A stretch of DNA of 64,000 nt, from assembly GCA_934140155.1 (NCBI GenBank), contig CAKPBC010000004.1:1-64000 (forward strand), given 5' to 3'. The notes beneath the pieces were generated by a model, which did no database searches, was not told the origin of the DNA, and saw only the letters and a list, made by a program, of their open reading frames with translations. Source of the DNA: an uncultured Bacilli bacterium (GTDB lineage Bacteria; Bacillota_I; Bacilli_A; RFN20; CAG-826). Every line of letters begins with the position of its first letter. The first letter of the stretch is position 1. This document shows positions 52,562-61,924 of this stretch, piece by piece. A program made the translations under genes and the position numbers.

Positions 52562-55500
52562 TAGTTTAAATCCTCACTATTTTTTTCTAATACTTTTTTT
52601 ATTTTTTTGTTTTTTAATAAGAAATAAGCCCAAGTTGATAATCCACCTATAGTCACTAAATCTAAAGGTAATAGTCCCCATAAGATCCACCATGGCTTTG
52701 GTAACTCTCTTTCGACAATTGTGTCTAAATCAACTTTAATTGTATCTAAAGATTTATCTCTATTTTCATGCATATAATAAGCATTACAACTTGCAAATAA
52801 GATGTTTTTACAAGCTTTACGAGCAAAATAAACGCGTTCTTTATCAGTGGTTGATCCAAATGATTCAGCAGGTTTTTGGCTACCTGTCAACCATAAATCG
52901 TTACCAGCCTTTAATCCTTGATTCATTTTCATTAATCCAGAATAATAGTCGGTTACTACTGCACCTCTAAATCCCCATTCATCTCTTAATATTTCCGTCA
53001 TAAGGGCATGATTACCGCCAGTCCAAGTACTACCAATACGATTAAATGATGACATCATACCATTAGCTTTTCCTCTTTTAACCGCAATTTCAAATGGTCT
53101 TAAGTAAATTTCTCTTAAAGTTTGTTCAGTTAACCATGTTTTTAAACCATCTCTTTTGGTTTCTGTTTCATTAATAGCAAAATGTTTTACATAAACATTC
53201 ATCCCCATCGACATAGCGCCTTTGCTAGTTTCTGCCGCCATGATTCCTGAAAGCAAACTATCTTCACTATAATATTCTGAGTTCCTTCCATCAAATGGAC
53301 TTCTTTGCATATTCGCGCCTGGAGCATACCAACCAGTAACACCAACCGCTACACCTTCAGTTCCGATTGACTTACCATAAGAATAAGCTAAGAATGAGTT
53401 CCAAGATGTCCCAATAACACTTGGCATTGAAAACATGGTCCAATCACTTCTATCGATATTTTGTGATGTTGTTTTATCAATTTCCATATTGTGACGATTT
53501 AATCCAGAAGGTCCATCATTTTCAAGCATATGTTTCTTTCCAATTGATTCAATAGAAAGGGTACAATATCCACCTCTATTAACTAAAGTACTTAAATCAT
53601 CGACGGACATTTGATTAAGTAATTCATCCCATTTAGGGCTATCATAATTTCCACCTAATTCAAGAAGTAATTCTTTGTTCGGTTTAATTCCTGAACCAGT
53701 ATTAAGTTGTGATTTAGTTGGTTTTCCACCTGATTCTGTAACATATAGTAAATGATGAGTATTTGTTTGTCCTTGATTTATTTCTGGAATTACACTTGCA
53801 TCATATCCATCATAAACATAGTTCATAGCATCAGTTACTGCGGCACCTGTTCTATTCTTTTCTTTAGTTTTTGGGAATGTAGATGCAAAATCATTTCTGC
53901 TTAGATAAATAACATCTGCTTCTGCTGCATCGCTTCCATCAATTGAGTTATTAGCGTAAGCATTAATTGTTTGAGTTTGGAAAGTTCCATCACTTTGTTT
54001 AGCAATAACATCATAACTTGTAAATCTATTAGTTACACGATTATTAGTGACTGGATCGTTAGCAATACGAACAGTTTTAGCTAATGGAAAAGTAAATGTT
54101 CCGTTAGTAATTTCAGCAATATCGTGAGAATTTTTTCTTAAAGATAACACATAATCGCCACGATCAAGTTCATAACCAACATTACGATTAGTGTTTTTAT
54201 CATAACAGTCATAACTTGCCATATCATATCCAGTAAAAGTTAATTCAATAACTTGTGATTGATTTTTTTCTAATATTTCAGTTTTACCAAAGGCTAATAA
54301 ATTAACTGCCGATTTTTCAATTTGTCCTTTGTAATATGGTGGTGTGTAGTATAATTCAACTACATCTTTACCTGGAACTTCACTAGTATTAGTAACACGT
54401 ACCTTAACAGTGAATGTTGTTTTATCATTAACAAAATCATCACCCGGATGAATAATTGTTCCATCGCTAGTTTTACCTTCAACACTAACGACATCCCACT
54501 TGAAGTCACTATAACTTAAGCCATATCCAAATGGATATTGAACAACGCCATCATAACCTTTTCCGTGCTCATTATCAACACTATTCCAATAACCTTCCAC
54601 GTCAGCGGTTTCATACCATTTATAACCAACATAAATATCTTCTGCATAAACGACGTATCCTCCACCCGCAGTTTGTCCGCCGGCATTCATAAACGTTGGA
54701 TCTGTAGTTAAATCATAAGTATGGATAGATGTTGTTTTACCCGATGGATTAATCTCACCTGATAAAATACGTGGAATAGCGTAAGCACCATTTTCTCCTA
54801 AGCCATTCATTGTAATACAAGCATCAACATTATAATTTTCTAAAAACGATAAATTCATTTCGTTACATGAATTAACAATAACTACTACTTTTTCAAATTC
54901 ATCTCTTACCATTTGAAGCATTGCTTCTTCTTCAGTTGATATGTCTAAATATGTTCTACTTTTATCAATAACTAAATCACTAGAATTAGCTTGGACTTTT
55001 TTACCAGTATCATTTTTAATTTGTCTAGTTGGTAAATCGCATCCTTCTCCACCCAAACGAGATATTACCACTAATGCAGTACTAGAAAAATCTTTAGCAT
55101 TTTGTAAAATTGTTTTTCCATTTTCTCCAATTGTGTCATATGCACTTCTTTGCGGCTCAATTAACATAAAATAATTAGGATTGCCTGATAATGCTCTTAA
55201 TAAAGAAGTACCATTTTTAGCACGCGAATCACAGAAATTAGTATACATATCAGCAAGTTCGTGATTATATTCAATATTAACTTTTTCATCATCAAAGACA
55301 TTTAAGATATTCTTAACTTTTAGTCTTGATGTACCGGAGTTAGAAGCCGCTGAGCCATCACTACCACAAACCCAACCGCCTGGACTTGATGACCAACCAA
55401 AAACATTTACTTTTTGTAATTCATCTTTAGTTAAGGGCAAGGCATTATTTTCGTTACGTAACATAACGATGCCTTCTTCAGCAATTTTTTCGTTTAATTT

Positions 55501-55695
55501 TTTAGATTGCGCTGTTGCTTCAGTAAACGTTTTGTTATTATCAAAAACGACACCAGATCCATAAAAATATGTTGTAATCATTTCTCCAAAATATCCCGCA
55601 ACAACATTTCCTGCTAAGACAGCTGCAAATATCACTCCCATAGCGGAAAATGATATTATTCGTTTCTTAGAAAATTTTTTCTTATTCTTTCCCAT
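52561..55695 (-). CDS. Membrane-tethered GH3 glycoside hydrolase with inverted domain order (locus B)
   Basis: A 1044-residue homologue of the locus A GH3. An N-terminal transmembrane helix (about 12-34), the acid/base-type domain (LGGEGCD with E217), the fibronectin-like part, the TIM barrel with the nucleophile in AVVTDYYSG (D916), and a C-terminal helix (about 1003-1022) with a charged tail are all present. Domain order is the reverse of most GH3 enzymes. The substrate cannot be predicted. It follows the lipoprotein gene by 10 bp and is translationally coupled to the YxxP peptide. Confidence 0.87.
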   Translation of the reverse strand: MGKNKKKFSKKRIISFSAMGVIFAAVLAGNVVAGYFGEMITTYFYGSGVVFDNNKTFTEATAQSKKLNEKIAEEGIVMLRNENNALPLTKDELQKVNVFGWSSSPGGWVCGSDGSAASNSGTSRLKVKNILNVFDDEKVNIEYNHELADMYTNFCDSRAKNGTSLLRALSGNPNYFMLIEPQRSAYDTIGENGKTILQNAKDFSSTALVVISRLGGEGCDLPTRQIKNDTGKKVQANSSDLVIDKSRTYLDISTEEEAMLQMVRDEFEKVVVIVNSCNEMNLSFLENYNVDACITMNGLGENGAYAIPRILSGEINPSGKTTSIHTYDLTTDPTFMNAGGQTAGGGYVVYAEDIYVGYKWYETADVEGYWNSVDNEHGKGYDGVVQYPFGYGLSYSDFKWDVVSVEGKTSDGTIIHPGDDFVNDKTTFTVKVRVTNTSEVPGKDVVELYYTPPYYKGQIEKSAVNLLAFGKTEILEKNQSQVIELTFTGYDMASYDCYDKNTNRNVGYELDRGDYVLSLRKNSHDIAEITNGTFTFPLAKTVRIANDPVTNNRVTNRFTSYDVIAKQSDGTFQTQTINAYANNSIDGSDAAEADVIYLSRNDFASTFPKTKEKNRTGAAVTDAMNYVYDGYDASVIPEINQGQTNTHHLLYVTESGGKPTKSQLNTGSGIKPNKELLLELGGNYDSPKWDELLNQMSVDDLSTLVNRGGYCTLSIESIGKKHMLENDGPSGLNRHNMEIDKTTSQNIDRSDWTMFSMPSVIGTSWNSFLAYSYGKSIGTEGVAVGVTGWYAPGANMQRSPFDGRNSEYYSEDSLLSGIMAAETSKGAMSMGMNVYVKHFAINETETKRDGLKTWLTEQTLREIYLRPFEIAVKRGKANGMMSSFNRIGSTWTGGNHALMTEILRDEWGFRGAVVTDYYSGLMKMNQGLKAGNDLWLTGSQKPAESFGSTTDKERVYFARKACKNILFASCNAYYMHENRDKSLDTIKVDLDTIVERELPKPWWILWGLLPLDLVTIGGLSTWAYFLLKNKKIKKVLEKNSEDLN

Positions 55696-55705
55696 TAATT
55701 TACTC

Positions 55706-57010
55706 CTATTCTACATCTTCTAATAAGACGTAATCATATTGCCCGAATGCATACATTCCATTATTGTTATACATATATTTGTAAGTGTCATTTTCATCTA
55801 AACCTTTATCTATTGCTACAGTGAATTTAATTGTATTTATTTCTAAGGCTGGATTTAAAGTAATTTTGCCTAAGTCTAATGTTTCCCAATTTGTCCAATA
55901 TGAATGATCACCTTTTGTGCCATCTCCACATCCATGTAATACTAAGTCATCTTTTAATGAATGTTCGACACCATTAACTTCGACAGTCATAAAATCTTTA
56001 AGATAGATATCACCAACTTGATATGGTGTCCAGTTTTGCATATTAGTAACCCAGTTAGAAGCACCACGAATATATAATTCATTAGATGCCGATGTAACAT
56101 TCTTTAAGTTAATAGTAAATGATGCTCCTGTTCCATCAAGGAAGGCTAAGAAGTCGCCACTACTAGCTTGTTTTACCATAGTTTTTCCTGCTGTTGTTGT
56201 TTTGTTATAAGCTACTTCATATGCTTCTTCGTATGTTTCATATTCATCTTTAGCACTACCAACAACATATTTTCCAGATTCTAATTTTTTAATAGCTAAT
56301 TTAGAGCCTGGTGTCTTTTTGCCTTTTCCATCAACTAACGTTCCTTCTCCGTAAGTCATAATCGAATTATCTTCTAACTCAATCTTTAAAGTTTCATTAT
56401 GAACATTGATAGGTACATTTATTGAGATACCTTCATATGTTACTTTGACAAATTTATCTTGCTTAGTTAATGGCTTTTTATTAAATATAACTTTGCTAAT
56501 ATCATAATTTTCTATATCACGCTTATCTTCACCAATTTGATAACCTAAAATTAAACCATCTACCACAAATTCTTCACCAACTGTATAATCAGTTTTTACC
56601 GGAACTTGTTTAATATATAATGCTTTTTCTTCTGATGTAGAAATACTTACATCAACGGAAGCATCACCATAATGGATGGTTACGTGATCTATTCCTTCTG
56701 GTAAAATACCAGATGGTTCAACATAATACTTACCTGGTGAAACATTATCTTCGACATAGCCATCTGACCAAGTAGCCTTAATAATCATTCCTTCGCTATT
56801 AAAAGCTTCTTCAAGTGGAATATAATTAGTTTTCTTTGGCGGATTAACTACCTCAATACTAGATACATAAACTTCATCAGGATCACGAATAATGCTAGTA
56901 CTATTTCCCGAATTTTTCGAACTGTCGACATTTTGTCCGCATGATGTTAATGATATTGAACTCACTAACAATGCAAGTAAAGACATTAAAAAGATTTTTC
57001 CTTTTTTCAT
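55706..57010 (-). CDS. Lipoprotein with Ig-like domains and a CBM-like module, first gene of locus B
   Basis: A 434-residue lipoprotein (LTSC lipobox at about 20-23). Residues 45-200 are two bacterial Ig-like domains (VYVSSIEVVNPPKKTNYIPL begins one). The C-terminal 180 residues match the last part of the 731-residue protein: YEEAYEVAY, DGTGASFTINL, LKDFMTVEVNG and MYAFGQYDYV recur in both. The ATG at 57010 is preferred because AAGGA lies 5 bp upstream; an earlier ATG has no site. It is controlled by the promoter and LytTR-type repeats upstream. Confidence 0.78.
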   Translation of the reverse strand: MKKGKIFLMSLLALLVSSISLTSCGQNVDSSKNSGNSTSIIRDPDEVYVSSIEVVNPPKKTNYIPLEEAFNSEGMIIKATWSDGYVEDNVSPGKYYVEPSGILPEGIDHVTIHYGDASVDVSISTSEEKALYIKQVPVKTDYTVGEEFVVDGLILGYQIGEDKRDIENYDISKVIFNKKPLTKQDKFVKVTYEGISINVPINVHNETLKIELEDNSIMTYGEGTLVDGKGKKTPGSKLAIKKLESGKYVVGSAKDEYETYEEAYEVAYNKTTTAGKTMVKQASSGDFLAFLDGTGASFTINLKNVTSASNELYIRGASNWVTNMQNWTPYQVGDIYLKDFMTVEVNGVEHSLKDDLVLHGCGDGTKGDHSYWTNWETLDLGKITLNPALEINTIKFTVAIDKGLDENDTYKYMYNNNGMYAFGQYDYVLLEDVE

Positions 57011-57080
57011 TTTATTCCTTTCCATTTAAGTTTTTGTTTTTCCAAACTTAAATACGCCCAAAAACATTTAGGACAATTTC

Positions 57081-57108
57081 ATTATATAAAAGCGGTTACA
57101 TCTGACAA
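57081..57108 (-). promoter_or_regulatory. Promoter of surface locus B
   Basis: On the minus strand TTGTCA, a 16-bp spacer and TATAAT make a near-consensus sigma-A promoter, 70 bp upstream of the lipoprotein ATG. Confidence 0.75.
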
Positions 57109-57113
57109 TATCA

Positions 57114-57144
57114 AACGCTTATTCCGTACTAGTTAACGCTTATT
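57114..57144 (-). promoter_or_regulatory. Two direct repeats, probable LytTR binding sites
   Basis: AATAAGCGTT occurs twice on the minus strand (57135-57144 and 57114-57123), exactly 21 bp apart, with the nearer copy 5 bp upstream of the -35 box. Tandem 9-10-bp repeats about two helical turns apart next to a promoter are the hallmark of AgrA/LytTR activators. The LytTR gene is 1.3 kb upstream. Confidence 0.72.
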
Positions 57145-57152
57145 TGGAAAAA

Positions 57153-58487
57153 TTATTGTAAAGGAATTAAAATATTAACACTAAACATTTTGTTATTAGT
57201 TTTAAATGAAACATTACCATCATATTTATCAACAATCATCGATATACTTTTCACACCATATCCATGATAAGAAGAATCTTCTTTTGTTGTTTTAGGTAAA
57301 CCCGATTCATCAAAAATAACACTACCATCGAAAGAATTGCGAATATTAATAGTTAATAAATTGTTAACAGTATGAATCTTTAATTCAATTATTCTTTTTT
57401 CAGTTTCTTTAATTTTAACTACAGCTTCAATAGCGTTATCTAAAGCATTACCGAACAAAGCATAAATATCTCCTTCATTCATAAAGTTTAATTTAGCTCC
57501 ATCAGCAATGTAAGTTAAAACAATTTGATTTTTCTTACAATAAAGATTTTTTTCCGTAAGAATTATGTCTAAAACATTATTACCTGTTTTTACAATTGAA
57601 TCATACAAAGAAATAGAATTTTCAATTTCTTTTACAACGTCTTCCGATATACTTTTATTTTTACCAATTTGACGTATTTGATGTTTGATATCATGACATT
57701 TAATATTAAGCAAATCAATATTATCTCTTGATATTTGATATTGTTCTTTTTCTTGGTGCCATAATTTCTTAACAAATGATAATTCGTTTTCTAATTCTTT
57801 TGTATGTAAAAGTGAGAATTGCCCATAAAGTAACAATACACAACACAAGAAATTATAAACACATTCAACAATATTTGTAGTAGCATTATGCGGATTATAA
57901 ATAGATATCATATTTAAAACAATATTAACTAATAAACCACATGCAATTAATAATAACAAAGTAAGATTTTTAACTTTCATATTTTCACTTTTATTTATCT
58001 TTTTTGCAAAAAGTATAAAAGTTAATAAATAAATAATAAAATAACATCCTAAATAAGTTAAAATCCAAGCAATAAAATAACCATCAAAAGTAAAAATACC
58101 ATTCGAAGAATTATGATAGATATCCACCATTGGCGATTTACCCCAACTTATTAATGAAGTGGCTAAATTACTTGTTACATATGCTAAATGTTGCGTTGTA
58201 TAAGAAGCAAGCGCACAAAAAACAATATTAATCCAAGGTTCATCATAACAAAATTTTAATAATGGGATAGTCATTAGAAACAATGAAAGAAACATAATCG
58301 AAGAAAAAATAGCGTCATTAGAAAATATTGGAAGTGCAAAGCCTACAATTATGCATATTGCGGTAATTAAAGCAAAGCGTAAAATAAATTTATCTTTTTT
58401 CTTAAGATTAAAGCAATATAAAAATTCCGATATAATCAATTCGATTATAAATAGATTCTTATAATAATAAAGACTTGAGAAATACAC
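57153..58487 (-). CDS. GHKL-type sensor histidine kinase (AgrC-like)
   Basis: A 444-residue kinase. The N-terminal 215 residues contain about six transmembrane helices, as in AgrC-type peptide sensors. The phospho-acceptor region is NIKCHDIKHQIRQI (about 265-278), followed by a GHKL ATPase with an N-box (LFGNALDNAIEAVVKI, about 340-355) and GYGVKSI. It starts 3 bp from the response regulator, so they form one unit. The inducing signal is not visible; no AgrD/AgrB genes are adjacent. Confidence 0.9.
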   Translation of the reverse strand: MYFSSLYYYKNLFIIELIISEFLYCFNLKKKDKFILRFALITAICIIVGFALPIFSNDAIFSSIMFLSLFLMTIPLLKFCYDEPWINIVFCALASYTTQHLAYVTSNLATSLISWGKSPMVDIYHNSSNGIFTFDGYFIAWILTYLGCYFIIYLLTFILFAKKINKSENMKVKNLTLLLLIACGLLVNIVLNMISIYNPHNATTNIVECVYNFLCCVLLLYGQFSLLHTKELENELSFVKKLWHQEKEQYQISRDNIDLLNIKCHDIKHQIRQIGKNKSISEDVVKEIENSISLYDSIVKTGNNVLDIILTEKNLYCKKNQIVLTYIADGAKLNFMNEGDIYALFGNALDNAIEAVVKIKETEKRIIELKIHTVNNLLTINIRNSFDGSVIFDESGLPKTTKEDSSYHGYGVKSISMIVDKYDGNVSFKTNNKMFSVNILIPLQ

Positions 58488-58490
58488 TTT

Positions 58491-59198
58491 TTAATCTCCT
58501 TCTGCTAAATAATCATTTAAGCGTTTCATAAATTCAGCTTGCTTAGAACGTGAAATAATTAATTCTTCATCATTAACGATTACAATACCTTTTTTTACAC
58601 TAGTCACATATTTAAGATTTACTAAATAACAACGATTGCAAAGAGCAAAATTCATTTTTTCTAATGTATCTTCAATATTTTTTAAAGACCCTGTAGCCTT
58701 AAAGTTTCCATTACTTGTATGGTAAAAACACATATGTTGAACTACTTCAATATAGTAAATTGACGATACTTTTAATTTTAATTTACCTTCTTTATTAGAA
58801 ATCCATATTTCACTATCTTTCTTTTTTTCAAAGCAGTGTAAAACATTTTCTAACTTAACGGAAAAATTATAATAAGTTACTGGTTTAACAATAAAATCAA
58901 AAGCACGTACTTCATAACCCTTTACAGCATATTGAGCCATATTAGTTACAAATATAACAATTACATCATTATCTAATTGTCTTATTTTTCTAATTGTATC
59001 TAGGCCATTACCGTCTGGTAATTCAATATCCATAAAAACAATGTCAAAATTATTTTTATATTCATTCAAAAACATTAGAGAAGATGAATAAACTTTAATT
59101 TCAAATTTTTCTTTTTTCTCATTAGCGTATTTATTTAAATAATCAATTAATAAATCCGAAGCAGTTATTTCATCTTCCACTATTGCAATTCTTATCAT
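58491..59198 (-). CDS. LytTR-type response regulator (AgrA-like)
   Basis: A 235-residue regulator. Receiver domain: VFMDIELPDGNG with the phospho-acceptor Asp (about 56). The LytTR DNA-binding domain (about 130-235) shows IYYIEVVQHMCFYHT and LVNLKYVTSV. It has its own promoter and is followed by the kinase gene. The direct repeats at 57114-57144 are probable binding sites. Confidence 0.9.
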   Translation of the reverse strand: MIRIAIVEDEITASDLLIDYLNKYANEKKEKFEIKVYSSSLMFLNEYKNNFDIVFMDIELPDGNGLDTIRKIRQLDNDVIVIFVTNMAQYAVKGYEVRAFDFIVKPVTYYNFSVKLENVLHCFEKKKDSEIWISNKEGKLKLKVSSIYYIEVVQHMCFYHTSNGNFKATGSLKNIEDTLEKMNFALCNRCYLVNLKYVTSVKKGIVIVNDEELIISRSKQAEFMKRLNDYLAEGD

Positions 59199-59222
59199 AC
59201 TTTTTACCTTTAACTCATTAGT

Positions 59223-59252
59223 ATTATAATTTTAAATTTTTAAGTTTGTCAA
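59223..59252 (-). promoter_or_regulatory. Promoter of the two-component operon
   Basis: On the minus strand TTGACA and TATAAT are separated by 18 bp, 24 bp upstream of the response regulator start. Both hexamers match consensus. Confidence 0.75.
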
Positions 59253-59365
59253 GAAGTAGCAAAGTATGATTTTTAGCAGTTTTTGTCATATATTTGCAAT
59301 TTAACATCATTATATATATTGCATATATATACAATTTCATTTAAGTGTTCTTCATAATTAAAAAT

Positions 59366-59602
59366 TTAGGCAAAATCAATACGTGCAATTTGCATTTTCA
59401 TCATTTTATCGCCAACTTTAGCTAAAAAGCGATAAAAAGAAGATATAGAAGGATCTTTTAAATTATTATATCCCAACATATAGCCTTTAGATGATACTTT
59501 AATATTTTTGCTCCAATTAGATAAATCTTTTGAAGCATCAAAAACAGCAAAATAGACGCCAACATTCTTAATTTGTGCGGTTTTTAGCCATGTTTTAAGC
59601 AT
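59366..59602 (-). CDS. Small protein of unknown function, coupled to the Ntn hydrolase
   Basis: A 78-residue soluble protein that I do not recognise. It overlaps the stop of the hydrolase by one base (TAATG), so it is translationally coupled to it. Its C-terminus (FYRFLAKVGDKMMKMQIARI) looks helical. It could be a fragment of a flavodoxin-like protein, but this is uncertain. Confidence 0.5.
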   Translation of the reverse strand: MLKTWLKTAQIKNVGVYFAVFDASKDLSNWSKNIKVSSKGYMLGYNNLKDPSISSFYRFLAKVGDKMMKMQIARIDFA

Positions 59603-60570
59603 TAATTTTGTTCATAAATATTTTCACTTGTACGTAATTTATATTCGAATAAATTTTTACTATCTAAATCCACTTTGTGCATATCCACTTTATTAATTTG
59701 ATGATTATCATAAGTGGTGTAATAATATATTCCTTTATAGGCATTTAAGCATGAAGTATAAATAGTAATTTCATATTTTTTATCTTCTAGTTCGCAGCAT
59801 CCCCTAACTTGATCAACGCTACCTAATATATGAAAGAATTGACTTACACTAGATAGTTCATCACTTTTTGATAAAGAATTCATTTTTGTAAAAGTTACAC
59901 GTACAAAACGAGACTGACTAGAAATATCACCAGGTAAACCCACTGCACCTAATCCTCTACTATAAAAGCGTTTATCATCATTTAAACTATTTTTAGAATT
60001 TTTGGTTGATAAATATTTATAATTATTTAAATTTTCCATTTGCTTATCAAATGGTGGATTATTAGTTAAAACACCAACTGGATTATCATAAACTCTAATT
60101 CCTTCACTAGTGGATTCTATAGTAATTGATTTATTATGGTCAGCAACTATCCAATGAAGTTGACCAATTGGGTATTCATCACTATATGGGGTATTAGTTA
60201 TATTAATGTTTTTCATTAATTTAATAACTTCATCAACACTCTTACAACTAACAAGAATATAAGGAATAAACTCAAATTGTGCTACGTTAATTTTGTCTTT
60301 TTGGGGTTCAAAATAGTGTGCATTTCCCACGAAATTTAAGCCTGCTATACAAAGTCCTTTTTCGTTCATTGCTTCATAAAATAAAGGATAACTATCAGTT
60401 ACGTGTGCCATTCCTATAATTGCGTAATGTTTTTTTATATTATCTAAAAACCTTAATTTTATTTCATAATTTCTTGGCATAATCGTAACAGTTTCACCAT
60501 AAGAAAATTCATAGTCTAATGTTCTTCCAAAATAGAAATCTGTGGTTTTATAAGTTGCGGCAGTACACAT
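59602..60570 (-). CDS. Bile salt hydrolase/penicillin V acylase family Ntn hydrolase
   Basis: A 322-residue Ntn hydrolase. The chosen start leaves Cys at position 2 as the nucleophile (MCTAATYKT) and has AAGGAG 7 bp upstream; an ATG two codons earlier would bury the Cys. Expected active-site residues are in place: R16 and D19 (FGRTLDY), N79 (AGLNFVG), N171 (LTNNPPFD) and R224 (SRFVRVTF). This full set matches bile salt hydrolases, which cleave glycine or taurine from bile acids. Distinguishing it from acyl-homoserine or penicillin V acylases needs activity data. It is probably cytoplasmic. Confidence 0.88.
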   Translation of the reverse strand: MCTAATYKTTDFYFGRTLDYEFSYGETVTIMPRNYEIKLRFLDNIKKHYAIIGMAHVTDSYPLFYEAMNEKGLCIAGLNFVGNAHYFEPQKDKINVAQFEFIPYILVSCKSVDEVIKLMKNINITNTPYSDEYPIGQLHWIVADHNKSITIESTSEGIRVYDNPVGVLTNNPPFDKQMENLNNYKYLSTKNSKNSLNDDKRFYSRGLGAVGLPGDISSQSRFVRVTFTKMNSLSKSDELSSVSQFFHILGSVDQVRGCCELEDKKYEITIYTSCLNAYKGIYYYTTYDNHQINKVDMHKVDLDSKNLFEYKLRTSENIYEQN

Positions 60571-60680
60571 AATCATTCTCCTTGTTGTTTATATAAATAG
60601 TTTACCAAATTTATGGTAAATAAAACACAAAAAACAATTTCCAAAATAGTAATAATAATCTATACTTATTAAGTGAGGAG

Positions 60681-60696
60681 TTCGTATAACTACGAA
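60681..60696 (+). promoter_or_regulatory. Hairpin between the ribosome site and start of the serine dehydratase gene
   Basis: TTCGTA, loop TAAC, TACGAA form a perfect 6-bp hairpin directly after GAGGAG (60675-60680). The ATG at 60709 is 28 bp from the ribosome site, which the hairpin would shorten to about 12 nt. Confidence 0.45.
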
Positions 60697-60708
60697 TATA
60701 TTAATATT

Positions 60709-61911
60709 ATGCTTTGTTCGCTTAAAGATTTATATCGCATTGGTCCTGGACCATCATCTAGCCACACTATTGGCCCATATCGAATTTGCTTAGATTTTCT
60801 AAATAGTTTAGAACCTAATAACTATCACTATGTAGTTACTCTTTTTGGTTCGCTTGCCTTAACAGGAAAAGGCCACTTAACTGATAAGATAATTATAGAC
60901 ACTTTAAAAGATGTCGAAGTAAAGTTTGATTTAAAAACTACTCCTAGTTTTCCTAATACTATGCAAATAGAAGCTTATTTAGATGATAAATTAGTTAAAT
61001 CCGCAACATATTATTCGATTGGTGGAGGGCAAATTGAAAAAAAAGGCGAAAAAGCTGAGACTGATAAAATGGTTTATCCTTTTTCTTCTTTTAAAGAAAT
61101 TAGAGAATATATTGAGCAAAACAAATTATCTTATTTGGAATTTGTTAAGAAATTTGATGATGAGGATATTGAAGATTATTTAAAGCATATTCTTAATCAT
61201 ATGGAAAAGGAAATTGAGGAAGGACTTGTAACTGAAGGATATATCGCTGGTAAGTTACATATTAAAAGAATTGCTCCTACTTTATATAAAGAAGCAATAA
61301 GTTGTAGTAATAAAGATGATAAAAGGGATTTATTTATTTCTACTTATGCTTATGCGGTAAGTGAATCTAATTCCGGAGGAAGTTTGGTAGTTACCGCTCC
61401 GACATGTGGATCAGCTGGTGTACTTCCTGCTGTTTTATATTATTTAAAGAAACAAATGAATTATAGTGAAAAACAATTGATCGATGGTTTAATTATTGCC
61501 GGATTAATTGGCTGCGTTATTAAAAAGAATGCCACTATTTCTGGCGCTGTTGGAGGATGTCAAGCCGAGATTGGTTCTGCTACTTGTATGGCCGCTGGAG
61601 CACTTTGCGCTGCGAATGGATTAGGATTTGATTATATTGAATATGCCTCCGAAATGGCTTTAGAACACCAATTAGGTTTAACTTGCGATCCAGTCGGAGG
61701 ATACGTTGCTATTCCTTGTATAGAAAGAAATTCCATATCAGCGATTAAAGCATTTAATTCTTATGTTTTTGCTAAACATTTAGTGCCACATCGACATAAT
61801 GCTATATCTCTTGATGAAGTAATTGCGGTTATGAAAGAAACCGGTATTGCCTTATCAACAGATTATAAGGAAACCGCTAAAGGCGGATTAGCTAAAATAC
61901 ATAAGTTTTGA
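60709..61911 (+). CDS. sdaA: L-serine dehydratase, single-chain iron-sulfur type
   Basis: A 400-residue [4Fe-4S] L-serine ammonia-lyase that makes pyruvate and ammonia. Both parts are fused: the beta-like part with IGPGPSSSHTIGP (about 11-23) and the alpha-like part with TAPTCGSAGVLPA and GGCQAEIGSATCMAAGALCAA, whose cysteines bind the cluster. An in-frame GTG upstream has no ribosome site and would add residues not seen in the family, so the ATG at 60709 is used. It lies divergent from the bile-salt-hydrolase-like gene. Confidence 0.92.
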   Translation: MLCSLKDLYRIGPGPSSSHTIGPYRICLDFLNSLEPNNYHYVVTLFGSLALTGKGHLTDKIIIDTLKDVEVKFDLKTTPSFPNTMQIEAYLDDKLVKSATYYSIGGGQIEKKGEKAETDKMVYPFSSFKEIREYIEQNKLSYLEFVKKFDDEDIEDYLKHILNHMEKEIEEGLVTEGYIAGKLHIKRIAPTLYKEAISCSNKDDKRDLFISTYAYAVSESNSGGSLVVTAPTCGSAGVLPAVLYYLKKQMNYSEKQLIDGLIIAGLIGCVIKKNATISGAVGGCQAEIGSATCMAAGALCAANGLGFDYIEYASEMALEHQLGLTCDPVGGYVAIPCIERNSISAIKAFNSYVFAKHLVPHRHNAISLDEVIAVMKETGIALSTDYKETAKGGLAKIHKF

Positions 61912-61924
61912 TGCATTATGTATG

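Noticed and set aside
57153..59198. Complete Agr quorum-sensing system
   Set aside because: Only the kinase and regulator are present. No AgrB-like membrane protease or AgrD-like precursor lies next to them.
60673..60708. GTG start for the serine dehydratase
   Set aside because: It has no ribosome site upstream and adds residues not found at the start of family members; the ATG at 60709 fits the conserved start.
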